From Tanypteryx hageni (taxonomy: Eukaryota > Arthropoda > Insecta > Odonata > Petaluridae): DNA of 64,000 nt. The stretch is from assembly GCA_028673005.1 (NCBI GenBank), contig CM054116.1, positions 25,893,840-25,957,839 on the forward strand. Reading direction: 5' to 3'. Each line of letters starts with the position of its first letter. Within the stretch, counting starts at the first letter, position 1. This document shows, one piece after another, positions 12,186-23,989 of the stretch. The position numbers and the translations under genes are program-made. The notes beneath the pieces were generated by a model, which saw only the letters and a list, made by a program, of their open reading frames with translations, was not told the origin of the DNA and ran no database searches.

Positions 12186-12549
12186 GCCCTTTATATATTA
12201 AGAAGACTGAACTATAATGTTGTTTTGAGCACATGGATATGAACAAATAAAGTATAATAGAAATGCAGTTACATAAAATGGATATAAAAATAGTACAGGT
12301 GCCTATCTATTATTTACTAACCTATACTCCTGCCAAAGTTCTGTTCCAAGGTAAAGGGGATAATAGCGAGCTGAGACGGGGTTAACGAGCTAAGCGCACT
12401 GGGGATGGAGACCTTGAGTCATATATATTTATTAGTTATTTTGGAATTTCTTTTAAATTAAATTGTTAATTAATTTTGGCGAATGTAATCTCCATTTGAT
12501 TGTGGGAAACGTTGTATAAATTTGCATTGTCGCTTTCTGATAAAAGTAG

Positions 12550-12900
12550 CTGTACATCTACATCTACATTTTACCTAATTAATGGGTGGCAGAGGGTGAA
12601 ATGCACCAAAACCTACCTAAAGATTATCTCTCACAGGTTGAAATTCTCTATTGCGATTTCGTATTGTCCTCGGAAATTACGAGCCTCGATAACGCTTCGT
12701 CCTACAATCGAACTCACGTGTTTTATCGTCATGGTCTTTTGTACCTATGTACGTTGGTGCTACAATTATTCCTACAACCTCCTCTTTCAGACATTCCGAC
12801 CTATATTTCTCCAGAAGCCACAACCTTGAGTTCAATCTACGGTGCTCCAGTGATAGCCAGTTCAAATCACTCAATAATGATATGACGCTTTCCTTATGTT
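12550..12900 (-). mobile_element. Fragment resembling a LINE 3' end
   Basis: The segment begins with CATCTACATCTACATTTTAC, followed by GGTGGCAGAGGGTG and a moderately conserved non-coding tract. A (CATCTA)n start followed by GGCAGAGGGT is typical of the 3' region of a non-LTR family common in insects, here in reverse orientation. No reverse transcriptase coding is preserved. Confidence 0.4.
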
Positions 12901-12969
12901 TATACTTTTGTTTTACTGTAATTGCGTTATTTGAAGCGAGTACAACTACCAGACAGGGATGGTTTTAGC

Positions 12970-14050
12970 ATTTTTATTTTTATTCTTACGCTGTGGAAAC
13001 TTAGAGAACGTTAAAATATAAACGCCACCCATGCCGTATTTTCGGGCCAGGGATGTTTTTCTTATTACTCAAGGTTCTGAAATCATTCCGAACCTGAGAT
13101 ATTCCTGATGAGAGTAAGGTTCATCCTGTGTGTGGGTGTTTATCAAAGCTATTGTCTAAAAAGTGACTGATATCGATATTATCTATGATATATATAAACG
13201 GAACAAGATGCAGAAGGTTCATAATTATTATAAGAAATCGTTAAAGAACAAGCACATTTATAAAATATACTTCCCTTAGGAATCTTCAATAGCCACAACA
13301 AGTTTAAAAAACTTGAAAAAATCTTGAATTTATCTCAGCCAAAGGACGAGCGCGAAAGTTTCCTGTTGAATTAGAAATCATATAAATTAAAATTTTATGA
13401 GAAATTTGGAGCACAAGTAGATAGAAATTTCTATAAAAATCATTTTGATGTGCTAAGTTAATTTATAGGAAGTCTATTTATCTTTTCCACTAGTACTATT
13501 TCTCTAAATTTAGTAAACATTTTCGGTCTGTCTTCACTCTCAATTATCTGTTTTATTTTAATTGCAGTTCTAAGACACATCTAATTTATTGAGGAATTTC
13601 TCAATTTTGTTACCTTTTTTCGATGAATTTACTTAGTATGACACTTTAGTTACATAAAATACGGGAATTTTTCAAATTCGATGGTTATCCACTTCCACTT
13701 CATACACTATGTTCCAGAGTGCTCATTCCGAAGACGAATTAAACTATGTAAAGTTATATGCTGTTTATTGTTGTTCTTTCGCAGAGTCGCTAATGTTACC
13801 ACCAGTTTTCTCTCATTGAATTGACACCACTCACTCAGCAACTGGGCGCATTTCAAAAATACGAACACCGTTAAGGCGCAGCAATTATCAGGACGCGCAT
13901 GCCCTCCGCTACATAGCAATTGACTTGATTCGGCGTTTTTTGTAGCGAAGGAGTTGATCACGGAAGAAGATGGAAAACGAGGTGGCGGAAAAGGAGAAGA
14001 GGAAGCGAAAAATATAAAAGGAGACGATGGAAGTAACGGATTAGAGAGAA
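12970..14050. other. Spacer, nothing recognised
   Basis: AT-rich to about 13700. A 195-residue minus-strand frame at 13707-14294 is Ser/Pro/Phe-rich and overlaps purine-rich low-complexity DNA, so it is not called as a gene. Confidence 0.4.
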
Positions 14051-14293
14051 TGTAGTGAAAAGGAGTGGTGATGAAAGTGAAAGAAGAGAGAGAGGGATGA
14101 GGATTACAATGAGAAGAAGAGAGGGTCCTGGGAGCGCGTGCAAGTGTATCTACATCAGCCTTAATGAAATTTGCCTCATCCCCACTTCTGTACGTCCCGT
14201 CCAATGCATCCCCTTTAAATCGCGCCTCCCCCTCCTCCCGCGGCGCTAGCTGCCCGTAACCTCCCCGCCTTTCCACGAGTCTCCCCGCACTCA

Positions 14294-14305
14294 CCCCCCC
14301 CCCCC
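14294..14305. repeat. Poly-C run
   Basis: An uninterrupted run of C lies within a GC-rich stretch. Confidence 0.8.
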
Positions 14306-14699
14306 TTCTCTCCCGTGGCCCACCTTCACCGGCTCCATCCGCTTAATTCCGACCCCCTGCCGAGGGCACCCCGCCCATGGCGTGCGCCCAACGCTCCGTC
14401 ATTTGTCTGCGAGGGGCTGAGGGCGACGGATATGAGGCAGAGTGAATCGGAAGGTGGGAGGGGTTGGAATGGGAGAGGGAAGGGGAGGAGGAATATGGCA
14501 TTTCGTTATTGTAATTGCGTCTGTTTATTCTGCGGTGGGTAGGGAAGAGATTAAACAAGATGATCCCGAGGGGTCTGACGGAAGGTATGTTTCACACGGG
14601 ATTGCTGTCGCCGAAATAGCAGGGCCGATTTTAATTTTACGGAAAGGTTTTTCTATCAGAAGTCCCGTTTATTGGTGGCTTCTGTGCTCAGTTTGAGAC

Positions 14700-15005
14700 T
14701 TTTCAAAGTTTGGGACTTTATGTTAAGTCACGGTGGTTCCAACAAGTTCATGTTTTTCGAATGCGGAATAATATTTTTTTTTTGGAATTTTCGATGAATC
14801 GAAGACGCGGTAAACGTGATTTTTTACGTCGTACACAGCGTTTTTTGAAACTCTCTCCTTAAGTTTGGAATGCCAAAAAATCGTTATTCAAAAATCATTC
14901 TAGTGATGCTTATGCGTTGGTAACTTATGAACACTTAATCAATTGCTATAATAATCCAAGAGGTTGATTAGCCAAAAATACACACACACACACACCTAAT
15001 CAATT
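14700..15005. other. AT-rich spacer with a short (CA)n run
   Basis: (CA)n lies at about 14981-14996. No gene was seen. Confidence 0.5.
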
Positions 15006-15013
15006 AATTTTAT

Positions 15014-15050
15014 ATACAGGGTGCCCCTAAAAATTTATACATACTTTATT
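15014..15050. mobile_element. Orphan mariner-like transposon end
   Basis: TACAGGGTGCCCCTAAAAAT is a Tc1/mariner-like terminus preceded by TA. I found no matching inverted end, so this is probably the residue of a truncated element. It might belong with the mariner relic at 16802-17280, but the distance is long even after subtracting the Helitron between them. Confidence 0.35.
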
Positions 15051-15059
15051 CGCCTATAT

Positions 15060-15960
15060 ATTTAATTTTAAAGAACGATCTTTCGGTGCTTGCATACTGC
15101 AAGCACTTAAAAATCACCATACAATAAGAGCTAAACTCGTAAATAAACCAAATCGACAGCATTTGAATTACCCATTTAAATAAGATAATAGCTTTCATTT
15201 TCTGCGAAATGATGTCTTGCATCTATCTGGAATTTCTAAATTCTCTGGCAATCGCCTCGTGTCCAAGTTTTAGAATTCAAGTTTCATTGCTCAAATCGCC
15301 CTTTTTCGTCAATGATTATACTTGAGACAATATCCTATATGTTACACTAAAATTTACAAAAATTTGGATATTTTGTGTGTTAGGATTATGATTTCATCAT
15401 TTGTACCTTTTAGTACGTATCTGGTTAAAGAAATTAATTTAAAATTATCACATCATATGTATACGTCGTTGTCTGAAATAAAATTAATTATAATGCACTC
15501 TAAGCATTAAATCAATGCTCTTAAAGTATGGAAAATCAATTCCCATTGAAAGGCATTGGGGTCGTTGCTATGGTAGTTAATATTTTTCATTGCTGAAGCC
15601 TGAAAAAAATATCATAGTTTTATAATTAAAATCAAATTTTTACGCAAATTCAGCATGAATTTGAATTCTGTCTTCAATAAAAATAAATTTCATTATTTTG
15701 TCCATAGTATGGTGTATATTTTTACTTTGTATCTAAATTTTAAATAATTTAAAAAAGCAATTTTATATACTCCTGCACAGTTTTCAATGTTTCTCTTATG
15801 GGTGTTATAATTGGACTTAGGGGTCAAAAACACCCCTTAAATATAACTTTTTCTGAAACTTCGGATTTTTCCAGAGAATTTAATCTATGGTCTATACTAA
15901 TGCCAAATTTCAGCTCTGTAACACTTCTAGAAGTACCTTAGGTTTTATATGATATATATA
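15060..15960. other. AT-rich spacer
   Basis: Nothing recognisable as coding or RNA. Confidence 0.4.
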
Positions 15961-15966
15961 TATATA

Positions 15967-16738
15967 TCCTATCTATACTGCGATATAATTCGGAAAGTTT
16001 GTTTGGATGTTGGTTTGTATGTTTGTCCGGCTATACAAATCCTCACGGTTGATACTAGAGTCCCAAACATGGCATGCTATCTAATAGGATCAAAAGGAAT
16101 AGCGCAGGTTGGGTTTTAAACCCGTGGGGTCTTTGGAACCTCATGGGGTCCACAGAATAGCGTTTCCATAACATTAACACGGGAGTAATACGGGAATAGA
16201 TGTAGTCATTTTGTAATTTGAACATTAAAATATGAATTCATGGACCTAAAATCGTAAACTTCATAGTGATTTACTCCTAATATTATAGATAATATTATTC
16301 AGATTATACAATTTCGTCTTTTGATCGAAAACCAACAAAAATTACATTTGAGTATGAAAATTGCATGAATTTTTAGGCATTTTCACAGAATATCATCATA
16401 GTTGCTTCTAATTGTTGGGATTTGTTTGTTTTCATTTTGACAGTAATACTAAAATGGTCTCTAGATTTGCAGTTCCACCCAAAAAAAGCCACGTTTAACT
16501 GACAGCAAATTAGATGCGCAAATAAAGGCTGCTTCGAGAGCATCAGAACTCACAGAGAGAGGCATAGAAAAACAGAGATTACGACAAGAAGCAGTTCGAA
16601 ACTCTTTTACAAAAGATAGCAGATATAAGTTTAGCATGTTTTAGCTAGACTACTGTTAGAAATTTAAAAAAATGTTTATAACTCTCTAATGTGTACACCC
16701 ACTCCCCTCCCCCGCGCAACGTCGGGTAATTCTGCTAG
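15967..16738 (+). mobile_element. Helitron deletion derivative (772 bp)
   Basis: The 5' end begins TCCTATCTATACTGCGATAT after an A. The 3' end is a GC-rich hairpin (CCCG, 8-base loop, CGGG at about 16711-16726) followed by TAATTCTGCTAG and then T. A 5' TC, a 3' CTAG with a hairpin just upstream, and insertion between A and T without duplication are the diagnostic Helitron structure. A short remnant resembling the Helitron N-terminal coding region lies inside (16454-16644). The helicase and Rep catalytic domains are absent. Confidence 0.75.
16454..16644 (+). pseudogene. Remnant of the Helitron protein N-terminus
   Basis: A start at 16454 reads a short proline/lysine-containing peptide and stops at 16496. 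In another frame from 16501 the sequence reads LDAQIKAASRASELTERG and then EKQRLRQEAVRNS, stopping at 16642. Charged repeats of the RASE..E.R..RLRQ type are characteristic of the N-terminal region of arthropod Helitron proteins. One frameshift separates the two pieces and the rest of the gene is deleted. Confidence 0.5.
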
Positions 16739-16801
16739 TATCCTATATATGTAAGAAGCAGGTATTTATAATGATATGGATGATTGCATATTGTTACATC
16801 G

Positions 16802-17280
16802 CTAACTTTGAGGGCGCAAATATTCGAAATGTCCACCACCTCCATTATTGATAATGGCAAACTTCGGAGTACCTACGTTTCTGGTAAATAGCTATGCGAG
16901 CTAATTCAATCTAATGCCTCAGCTCCTTCGGTGTTGTTGGCTTTCTATGATACACTTGTGTTCTTTCAAATAATCCACGAGCAAATGTAAAAATACAAAT
17001 TTACCTTTGCCACACATATATAAAAGCCATTCAAGAATTTCCATTCGACGATCTGGATCGTCTTCACTCACATCAGTCTCAGTATGTACGGTTTACACTT
17101 GGCAGCTTGCAGAATCCAGTGCACACTGGTTTCGTAGGTCTTACGAGTACACTGCCTTACAGACAATCTAGATAATCGCTTGATTACCTGAAACACATTC
17201 GCAGCGCTGTCTGTATAAGTTGATGTGCGAGGCCTTCCAGGACGTCTCTTTTGCACCGTACCGTATGCCGCAAACCAGGG
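16802..17280 (-). pseudogene. Internally deleted mariner-type transposase relic
   Basis: On the minus strand, RRPGRPRTS is followed by an HTH-like segment ending TSVHWILQAAKCKPYIL. After a frameshift it continues as DPDRRMEILEWLL, a strongly typical post-HTH motif, and then degenerates. Close to the end, before a stop at 16802-16804, GGGGHFEYL matches the usual mariner-family C-terminus. The catalytic core between these pieces is missing, so most of the DDE domain has been deleted. Confidence 0.6.
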
Positions 17281-17591
17281 CATAAGACCGGAACTGAGCC
17301 GAAAAAAGAACCATATTTTTTGTCGGAGTAGAACCGATCCAGACCCGAAAGAAATTATTCTGAACTCGAAGCGAAACCGAAAACCATCATTTATTTCGTT
17401 CATCTTTTTCGGTTCGCATAAATTTAGTAAGCGCGTGGCGAAATAACCCTACCGCTAACATTACATTTTGGATTCCCCACGGATCCCTCAGGCCGTGCCG
17501 CCGCGGGGTCCAAAGGCATAGGACAATGTGACATGTTGCACCCTGCTTCTACCCTCGGCCATATCTGATACTAATCCTTAAGTCCCTTGGG

Positions 17592-19325
17592 TAAGGTGAC
17601 CAGATTCTGATTATGCAAAACCGGGGCAATCTAGTGTTGAAGATGAAAATCCGGGACATAGACACAATAGGAAAAAAGCGGGACGATGGAAACAGCTATT
17701 TTTTAAATTATACATTCTTAAATCGGAAATAAAAACGTGTGGAAAAGACTAAGTACAATTCTGTTTATTGTTTTAACTAAAATGAATAAGTTTGCAATAT
17801 TATAACAAAATAAATCGAATCGAAGGTTTATTAAATCATATTTTGGACTACTTCCGTCAGCCTTAACCAAATTGTGATAATTTTTAATAACCTTATAAAA
17901 CTCTATTCAACTCAAATTTAAATTAAATAGACATAATATACTGGCATTGATTGTTTTTACATTAAGGCGATTTTGTTAGTCGGACGACTTAAAATTTATT
18001 TGGGAAAATATACTTTCCACGTTTGCATTGTATGACGTAATGGCAAACAAAAAACTGTACTATTTCTCATCTCAAATTCACATTTCGAAAAATGAATGTC
18101 GGTATATCGTAACAAGATTTATTAAGCCAGTCATCATTCCTTTCTCTAAATTCTTTTGGAATTGCATTTTTAATCAAAGAAAAGTGATTTAACGATAATT
18201 TTTCGTCTATATGAAATTCCATGTTTATAATTTTTTTTGCACGTATTATGTACTTCGCTCCAACCTGGTATACTTTTTAATAGAATCCATTCCATGCGCT
18301 TGAATTTATTCAACGATTCAGCACATTTTTCTAGACAGGTCAGTGTTGTTTGATACAATTCAAATGCTTCATCTTTAAATGATTCTATTTTTACCAGAAT
18401 ATTGTGTTCAGCTAAAACATTTTGAACACTTAGTGGAACAAAATATCTTCAATTCGTACTTTAAGCATAGATATCTGTCGTCTCTTGTACATAGCTCATT
18501 ACTCCTATTATGCTATTTTCAGAATTTTCAATTATGAGTATTTTTTTGATAAAAACTAAGCACGCTATGCATAACATACAGATAAGCTTCATTTGGAGGT
18601 GTTTCAAAGAAATTTGTAATAAAACTTTACTGCATCAGTTTAAAAATATATTAATATTTTCACTGCTATTAGGGAACGGTGTTCTATGAGAGAAAAGGCA
18701 CAATGGGAAATATCTTTTCAGTGTTACGAATTGAAAATGTGGACGAACTAGTAATGGAATGATAAACTCATAAACAGCATCACACTTTTGCGCTACATAA
18801 AAGGAGACTTGAGCGGCTCCGCAGATTGCGACCGCTGTCTTGATCATTAGAAAACGACACTTTTACCGGTATTCAAACAAATTCTCCGAATATATTCGAT
18901 TGATCAGAATCCCTCTTTTAACCCGCATGTGGGCTCCCTGCAGGATTTCACAGTAGGTACCCTCCTAACCTGATAAATTGACGCCGCTTATAGATGACAA
19001 CAGTAACTGGTACGGAGAGGAAAAGTATGTCCAGCTGTCATTACTTTTTTAGGGTCGGCATTTGGGAAACTTCCGTTCAGCAGTAGTTTTTCCAAAACTT
19101 TCCCAGTAGTAGTTTCTTGTATGGATTCGTATTTGGTAGATCGAGTTTGATTTTCAAAATGACTTCATACAACCCGGAGATGAAAAAACTGCTGTATAAT
19201 CCATTGCGCTTTTATTTTTAAAAAACCGGGACAATTATGCGTTCCGAAAAAAACTTTCGGGGCACCGGGACAGAACAATGAAAACCGGGACAAATCACGG
19301 AAAACCGAGACGTCTGGTCACCCTA
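17592..19325 (-). mobile_element. Degenerate hAT element with subterminal repeats (1.7 kb)
   Basis: The left terminus TAAGGTGACCAGA and the right terminus TCTGGTCACCCTA are inverted complements with one mismatch. Beside both ends a CCGGGACA-like motif recurs in opposite orientation, for example near 17650 and at about 19225, 19265 and 19288. Subterminal repeats of this kind are typical transposase-binding arrays in hAT elements. The flanking octamers do not match convincingly. Confidence 0.65.
18170..18358 (-). pseudogene. Possible hAT transposase fragment
   Basis: A 62-residue minus-strand frame (CLEKCAESLNKFKRMEWILL) lies in the middle of the hAT element. Its pattern resembles the helical middle region of hAT transposases, but the match is from memory and weak. 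Further minus-strand fragments (18635-18847) may belong to the same decayed gene. Confidence 0.3.
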
Positions 19326-19329
19326 TCCA

Positions 19330-20520
19330 CGAGTCGTTTTCAGAACACGATGTTCGCCTACTCCATTTACTGAAGGAAGCCTTTTGGTCTATTGCAAAAT
19401 AATATCTGCCGACTTCCTCCAAGAGCCGGAACCATAGAATTCGGCGAACTGAGACTTCTATGAAGCTTATGAATGTCGAGTGAAAAGAAGGAAAGGGGTT
19501 TTCTCGTGAATTATATTATCGATTGACGAATTATGCCAAATTATAAGGTAAAAAATATTATTTTAATTGTATTTTACTCAAATTATAATCATTTAAAAAT
19601 GGCTTATATTATCGTTTTAACTCTAAAGAAGTTTTCAAAAAGTCCGTCAACATTCCGTGCTACCGTTCTAATAATACTTGTACAATTAAAAATATTGGGA
19701 CGAAGTTGACTTGTATCACGTAAATTACTCGGTATAATATTTTTGAGCCAACAAGACTCGTATTAATTGGTCTCTTGTGCGAAAGCTCCACTTTAAAAAT
19801 CATATAAGACGCATATGTGGCTAGAAACTTTGTGTTATGTTTATTGTATTAATTATTTTTATTAATTTTAATTGCATCTTGTATCCCTTTCAATTCAGAA
19901 TAACTTTTATATCAAATCCGTTTCAAACTTCATATTTTTCCTTGAGACAAGTTCATAAACTACAAAAATCGTTCTTCCTAAATCTAAATTTCAGAAAAAA
20001 TCTAGTGGTTTTTTATTACGTCCCAAATCATCCCGAAACATTTTGAAAATGTAAAATAAAATTCATAGCGATTACAAAGTGCTATATGAATAAAGGATGG
20101 ATTAATTCAAATACTGAAAGAGTGAATAGAGATTTTGTAAAATCAAATCAATGTGGAATTTCGAAAGAAAGTTTCACATCAAATTAAAGACTATGAAATA
20201 AATACAAATATTTTTTAATGACTTTTGTACGCACTAAAAACGAAAAAGAAAATTCCAATTCCTGCATTAAATTGAGCCGCGAAGAGTTTGTTCGTATAGA
20301 GCGGCCGTACACAAATTAAGTAACGCAAAATGGAAGGTGGGATAATTGATGTAAATTGTTACCGTTAGTTACAGCGAGTATGGGAGGCTTCCCCGATGTT
20401 ACCCGACAGGTTTCCGCTGGGATTTCACGAAACAAAATATTTCATCTGTAGTTTTTTACCTTCCTGCATCTTTGTAAAAACACTTTAGATGCCTTATTAG
20501 CCTACTTTCCAGAATGGCAA
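19330..20520. other. AT-rich spacer, nothing recognised
   Basis: No coding pattern or transposon end was identified. Confidence 0.45.
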
Positions 20521-20539
20521 TAGGATCATAGTTTCGTCG

Positions 20540-20573
20540 TTGTCTGTCTGTCTGTATGTCCGTCTGTCTGTCC
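20540..20573. repeat. (GTCT)n / GTCCGTCT microsatellite
   Basis: Tandem GTCT units change into GTCC/GTCT. The tract lies at the start of a moderately conserved-looking stretch (to about 20720) with AACCAATGAACCGAT, a motif seen near GTCCGTCC tracts in invertebrate repeats. Its class was not determined. Confidence 0.6.
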
Positions 20574-21174
20574 CCCTATTAACTTTTGAACCAATGAACC
20601 GATTGCCATGACACTTGTTGGATATCTCTTGCTACTGGGGACGAGATCTCGAGTATAGTTTTTGTTGCAAAGATTGAAAGTCTCTGGTTCTATTCCAGGA
20701 ACTGTCCTTACCATTTGATTTAAATGGAAAATCTGAAATCTATCGTGCAGGGTAATTTTCTCTTGTACATTAAAATATCTTATGATTGTAAAATCGGATC
20801 TGTTCTGAGGAAAGGAATGGAAATTTTAACTCTTATCGTAGAATTTTGCTTATCGATCGTATTTCTTCGAATTTTGCGAAAATACGTTTATGCAGTTTTT
20901 ATCGCTCATTATGAGAGTGTTGCCATTGCAACAACTATTGTTGGACTCGGATTCGGTATAGTCCAGTATAATACACTAGCGCAATTGACCGTTGAAATTC
21001 AACGGGAAAATTGGAAATTAATATATTCAACTATATTGGAAGGAAGTGAGCTAAATCTAATGCATTATTATATTTGTTAATATTAAATGTAGTCAGATTT
21101 TAACTAAGTTAACAAAATCTTTAACGTGTTAATCCGAAAAAATTAGCGATTATGGACTCACCAGATATGTTGAT

Positions 21175-21490
21175 TTTCTGTATGAACAACAACGCTGTGA
21201 TCGCCAAGGGAACGTTTCAATAAACACGCAAAATGTTGACAAATTTTCGAATATTTTAGCTTAATATGAGCGAATTCGATTCGAAAATAAAAATCGACGA
21301 TACGAATAAGAATCTTCATTTAATTACCTTTGAAATGGTTCTTATCCGAAGATCGTGTGTCAATTACTTCTAATTTAATTTTGGAAAAGAAAATGTCTGC
21401 AAGTGTGAAAGAGGTAGTATATTTAAGATCCCTCTTATGGGAAATCCCGTATAGCATTCCAACCAGCAAACCAACCAACAGATTAAGGCT
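21175..21490. repeat. Dispersed repeat, copy B, uninterrupted
   Basis: Second copy of the family at 11660-12185. It preserves TCGCCAAGGGAAC (from 21201), CAATTACTTCTAATTTAATTTT and CTCTTATGGG. The TTA at 21435-21437 is the unoccupied equivalent of the MITE insertion point in copy A. Confidence 0.75.
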
Positions 21491-21499
21491 TTTATTAAT

Positions 21500-22850
21500 A
21501 GTCTAATAATACGCGCGTTATTTTTGCTACACAACTACACGTGATCAACTTATTTTTCCTACCGAATGTATTTTTAATATTTTTTAACGCTAAATTATGA
21601 AATTTGGTAACACAAAGAGCCAGTAAGACATTTGAATTATATTATTATATCAAATAATTTTGGGAAGGGGTCCTATATATATTGTAACGAAGTGTTACAT
21701 GGAGGGAGAAAACTGTAAAAATAATCGTGGTACGTACTATTTGAATTGCTCCAAAGGCATCTACAGTCAATCAATTTAATTTTACCAAAACATTAACTAT
21801 CGTAATATACATTATTATGCCACTCCTTCTAATACAATATAAAGATAATTAAAACTTTATTCTTTCCTTTTAGGTGAATATAAAAGCTAATTTTTAAAAA
21901 CAGTTTTAATTTTCAACATGGAAATATACATGCATCTATTTTTGTCTTCCTAACGTGCGATAGTGAAGGCATATTTGGTTTATAAGAAAAATAGCATTAA
22001 TTAATAAAAGTTGTTTGGAATCATTTTACAAAAATTCAAATAGGAGCTGGAGGAATTAAATTTAACAATTCACACGGATTAAACAGTGTCACTGTGCTGT
22101 TCGTTAGCCATCTATTTTGATGCAATAAGTTGGTTTACAAAATATAAGTTACATTGGATTAGGTTTCAGAGATTCGCGCTTACCGAAAAATGTCAACCTG
22201 TCTCCGCTGCAAATGTGGAATCGTCGACATCATTCCAAACCATTGCTTGAAAATTAGTATCACTAACGCATACCATTTTATTACGATAATTTATTTTTTA
22301 AATTTGAAGGAAACGCTATTGGCGCCGTTTGTATTTAATTTAATGGAAAAGGGCTAAATGGTTTTCTTAAACAGAAAAATGTCGTCAAATAAAATCCAGC
22401 CTAATAGAAGTAATATTATCAGCAATAATTTCCTTCATAGGTATAACTATGAACAAAATAAGCAATTTTGCATGAATATAACATAAATAATATTAATAAT
22501 TGAAGTCTTTCTCAATTGAGAAATTAACAATGGAAAACTGAGATGGCTGCCACAGAAACTCTCACGGAATAGTGAAAAAGATATCTTTCAATAAGTGATT
22601 TTTAGCAGAGTTCTCAGTTCCTTAATGATACTGATGCTTTGCAAATTATTTATGGGTGCATCAATGAAAGATTATAGCCTGTTATGTGAAATCACGAAAA
22701 AAATACACACAGGTAACCTTTAACCGTCACTCCTGACACACTCCTGAATATCCGCATCTCTTGCTGCGACAGACTTCAAGGTGAATATTTACAAATTATT
22801 TCTTAAACCAAGTTATCTAGTATCGGATAAAGTATTCTATTAAAAACGGA
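21500..22850. other. AT-rich spacer, nothing recognised
   Basis: No gene or repeat boundary was identified. Confidence 0.45.
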
Positions 22851-22854
22851 GCGT

Positions 22855-23560
22855 ATGGTGAGGAGGGAGAAGGAAGTGAGAGAGAGAGGGACGAGCGAGG
22901 ATGCGATGGGAAAGGAAAATAATAAAAGACAAGAAATATCGTGTGAAATAATAAAGGGTAGCCAAGAGAAAGAGAGCATAAAGCGAAAAAATTACACATC
23001 GTCGAAAAATAATAAAAAACTGGTGAAGGAAGAGGTTTGTGGCAGCAAAGCTCGTTTTATAGTGATGGATAGAGAGAGATAGAGAGCAACAGAAATTGGA
23101 GAGAGAGAGAATGAGATAAGAGAAGGAAATGGGCTTAACAAGAATTGAGACGAAAGAAGGAGAGGAAAAAACAAAGCGAGCGAAATTTGGAAGGAATGAC
23201 GGAGGAAAGAAGAAAGAAGTTATCGTAAAAGAAGGAAAATATAGAGTGAGAAAGATATGAGGAGGAAGAGACAAAAAGAAGGGAGTTTAAGTAGACTGGT
23301 AGAAACTTGAGGGAGAGAAAGAGGTAATGAGTAAAGAATAGAGAGTGAGTAGAATAGGTAAAAGGAGTGGAGAAGTAGAGGGTAGAGAGAGGAGAATGCA
23401 GAGGGAGGAGGTGGGCGCGGTAACGGGGATCGAATTAGCTGAAAAAGTGGAGTGGGTGAGGAGGAGGAAGAGTGAGAGAGAGAGAGAGAGAGATTGGAAG
23501 GGAAGAGAAAAAGGGGAGCGCAGAGGCTTTTTTACTGAAGGGAGACTAGAACAAGACGCT
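22855..23560. repeat. Purine-rich tract with (GA)n
   Basis: Continuous A/G-rich DNA on the plus strand with GAGAGA runs, notably at 23475-23500. Overlapping frames on both strands are compositional (Glu/Lys/Arg one way, Ser/Phe/Leu the other). Confidence 0.7.
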
Positions 23561-23989
23561 TATAGCCCTCGCCTGGAAGATATTGCGCTTAATTTATTTG
23601 ATCGAAGGGACCTGGAAACTCGTGTAATGAAAGTGTCTTTCCTGCCTGATTTGGATCTGATTAAAGTGGGATGCTGGAGTTGGGGTGGCAGATGAGAGGC
23701 AGCGATTGAGTAGGTTAAGGAGTTGCGCCCGGAGAGAGGTGAGGGAGTGGAAAGGGGAGAAGGGATAGTGGAGGGTAGGAGAAGGGGGAGGGAGGAATGG
23801 AGGGGGTGGCATCTCGAGTCTTCATCAAGGCCCTGGGAGGTATGAGGTTGGGCAGGGGCGAGAGGAAAGGGACGGGTTGACAGGCATGGAAAGGAGGGGA
23901 GAGAGAGAGAGAAAGAGAGCGGATGAGGAGGATTGATGGTAAAGGGAGGGAGGTATGGGAGAGGGGTTTTGATGGGGAAGAAGGGGAAG

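Noticed and set aside
13090..13125. Second hammerhead-like CTGATGA
   Set aside because: No GAAA or cleavage triplet follows at a suitable distance.
13707..14294. 195-residue minus-strand frame
   Set aside because: Its middle is low-complexity Ser/Phe/Pro from a purine-rich tract, and the ends show no recognisable protein.
20724..21080. 118-residue plus-strand frame with hydrophobic segments (VFIAHYESVAIATTIVGL)
   Set aside because: Not repeat-derived, but no known domain, splice context or neighbour supports it. Chance is plausible in AT-rich DNA.
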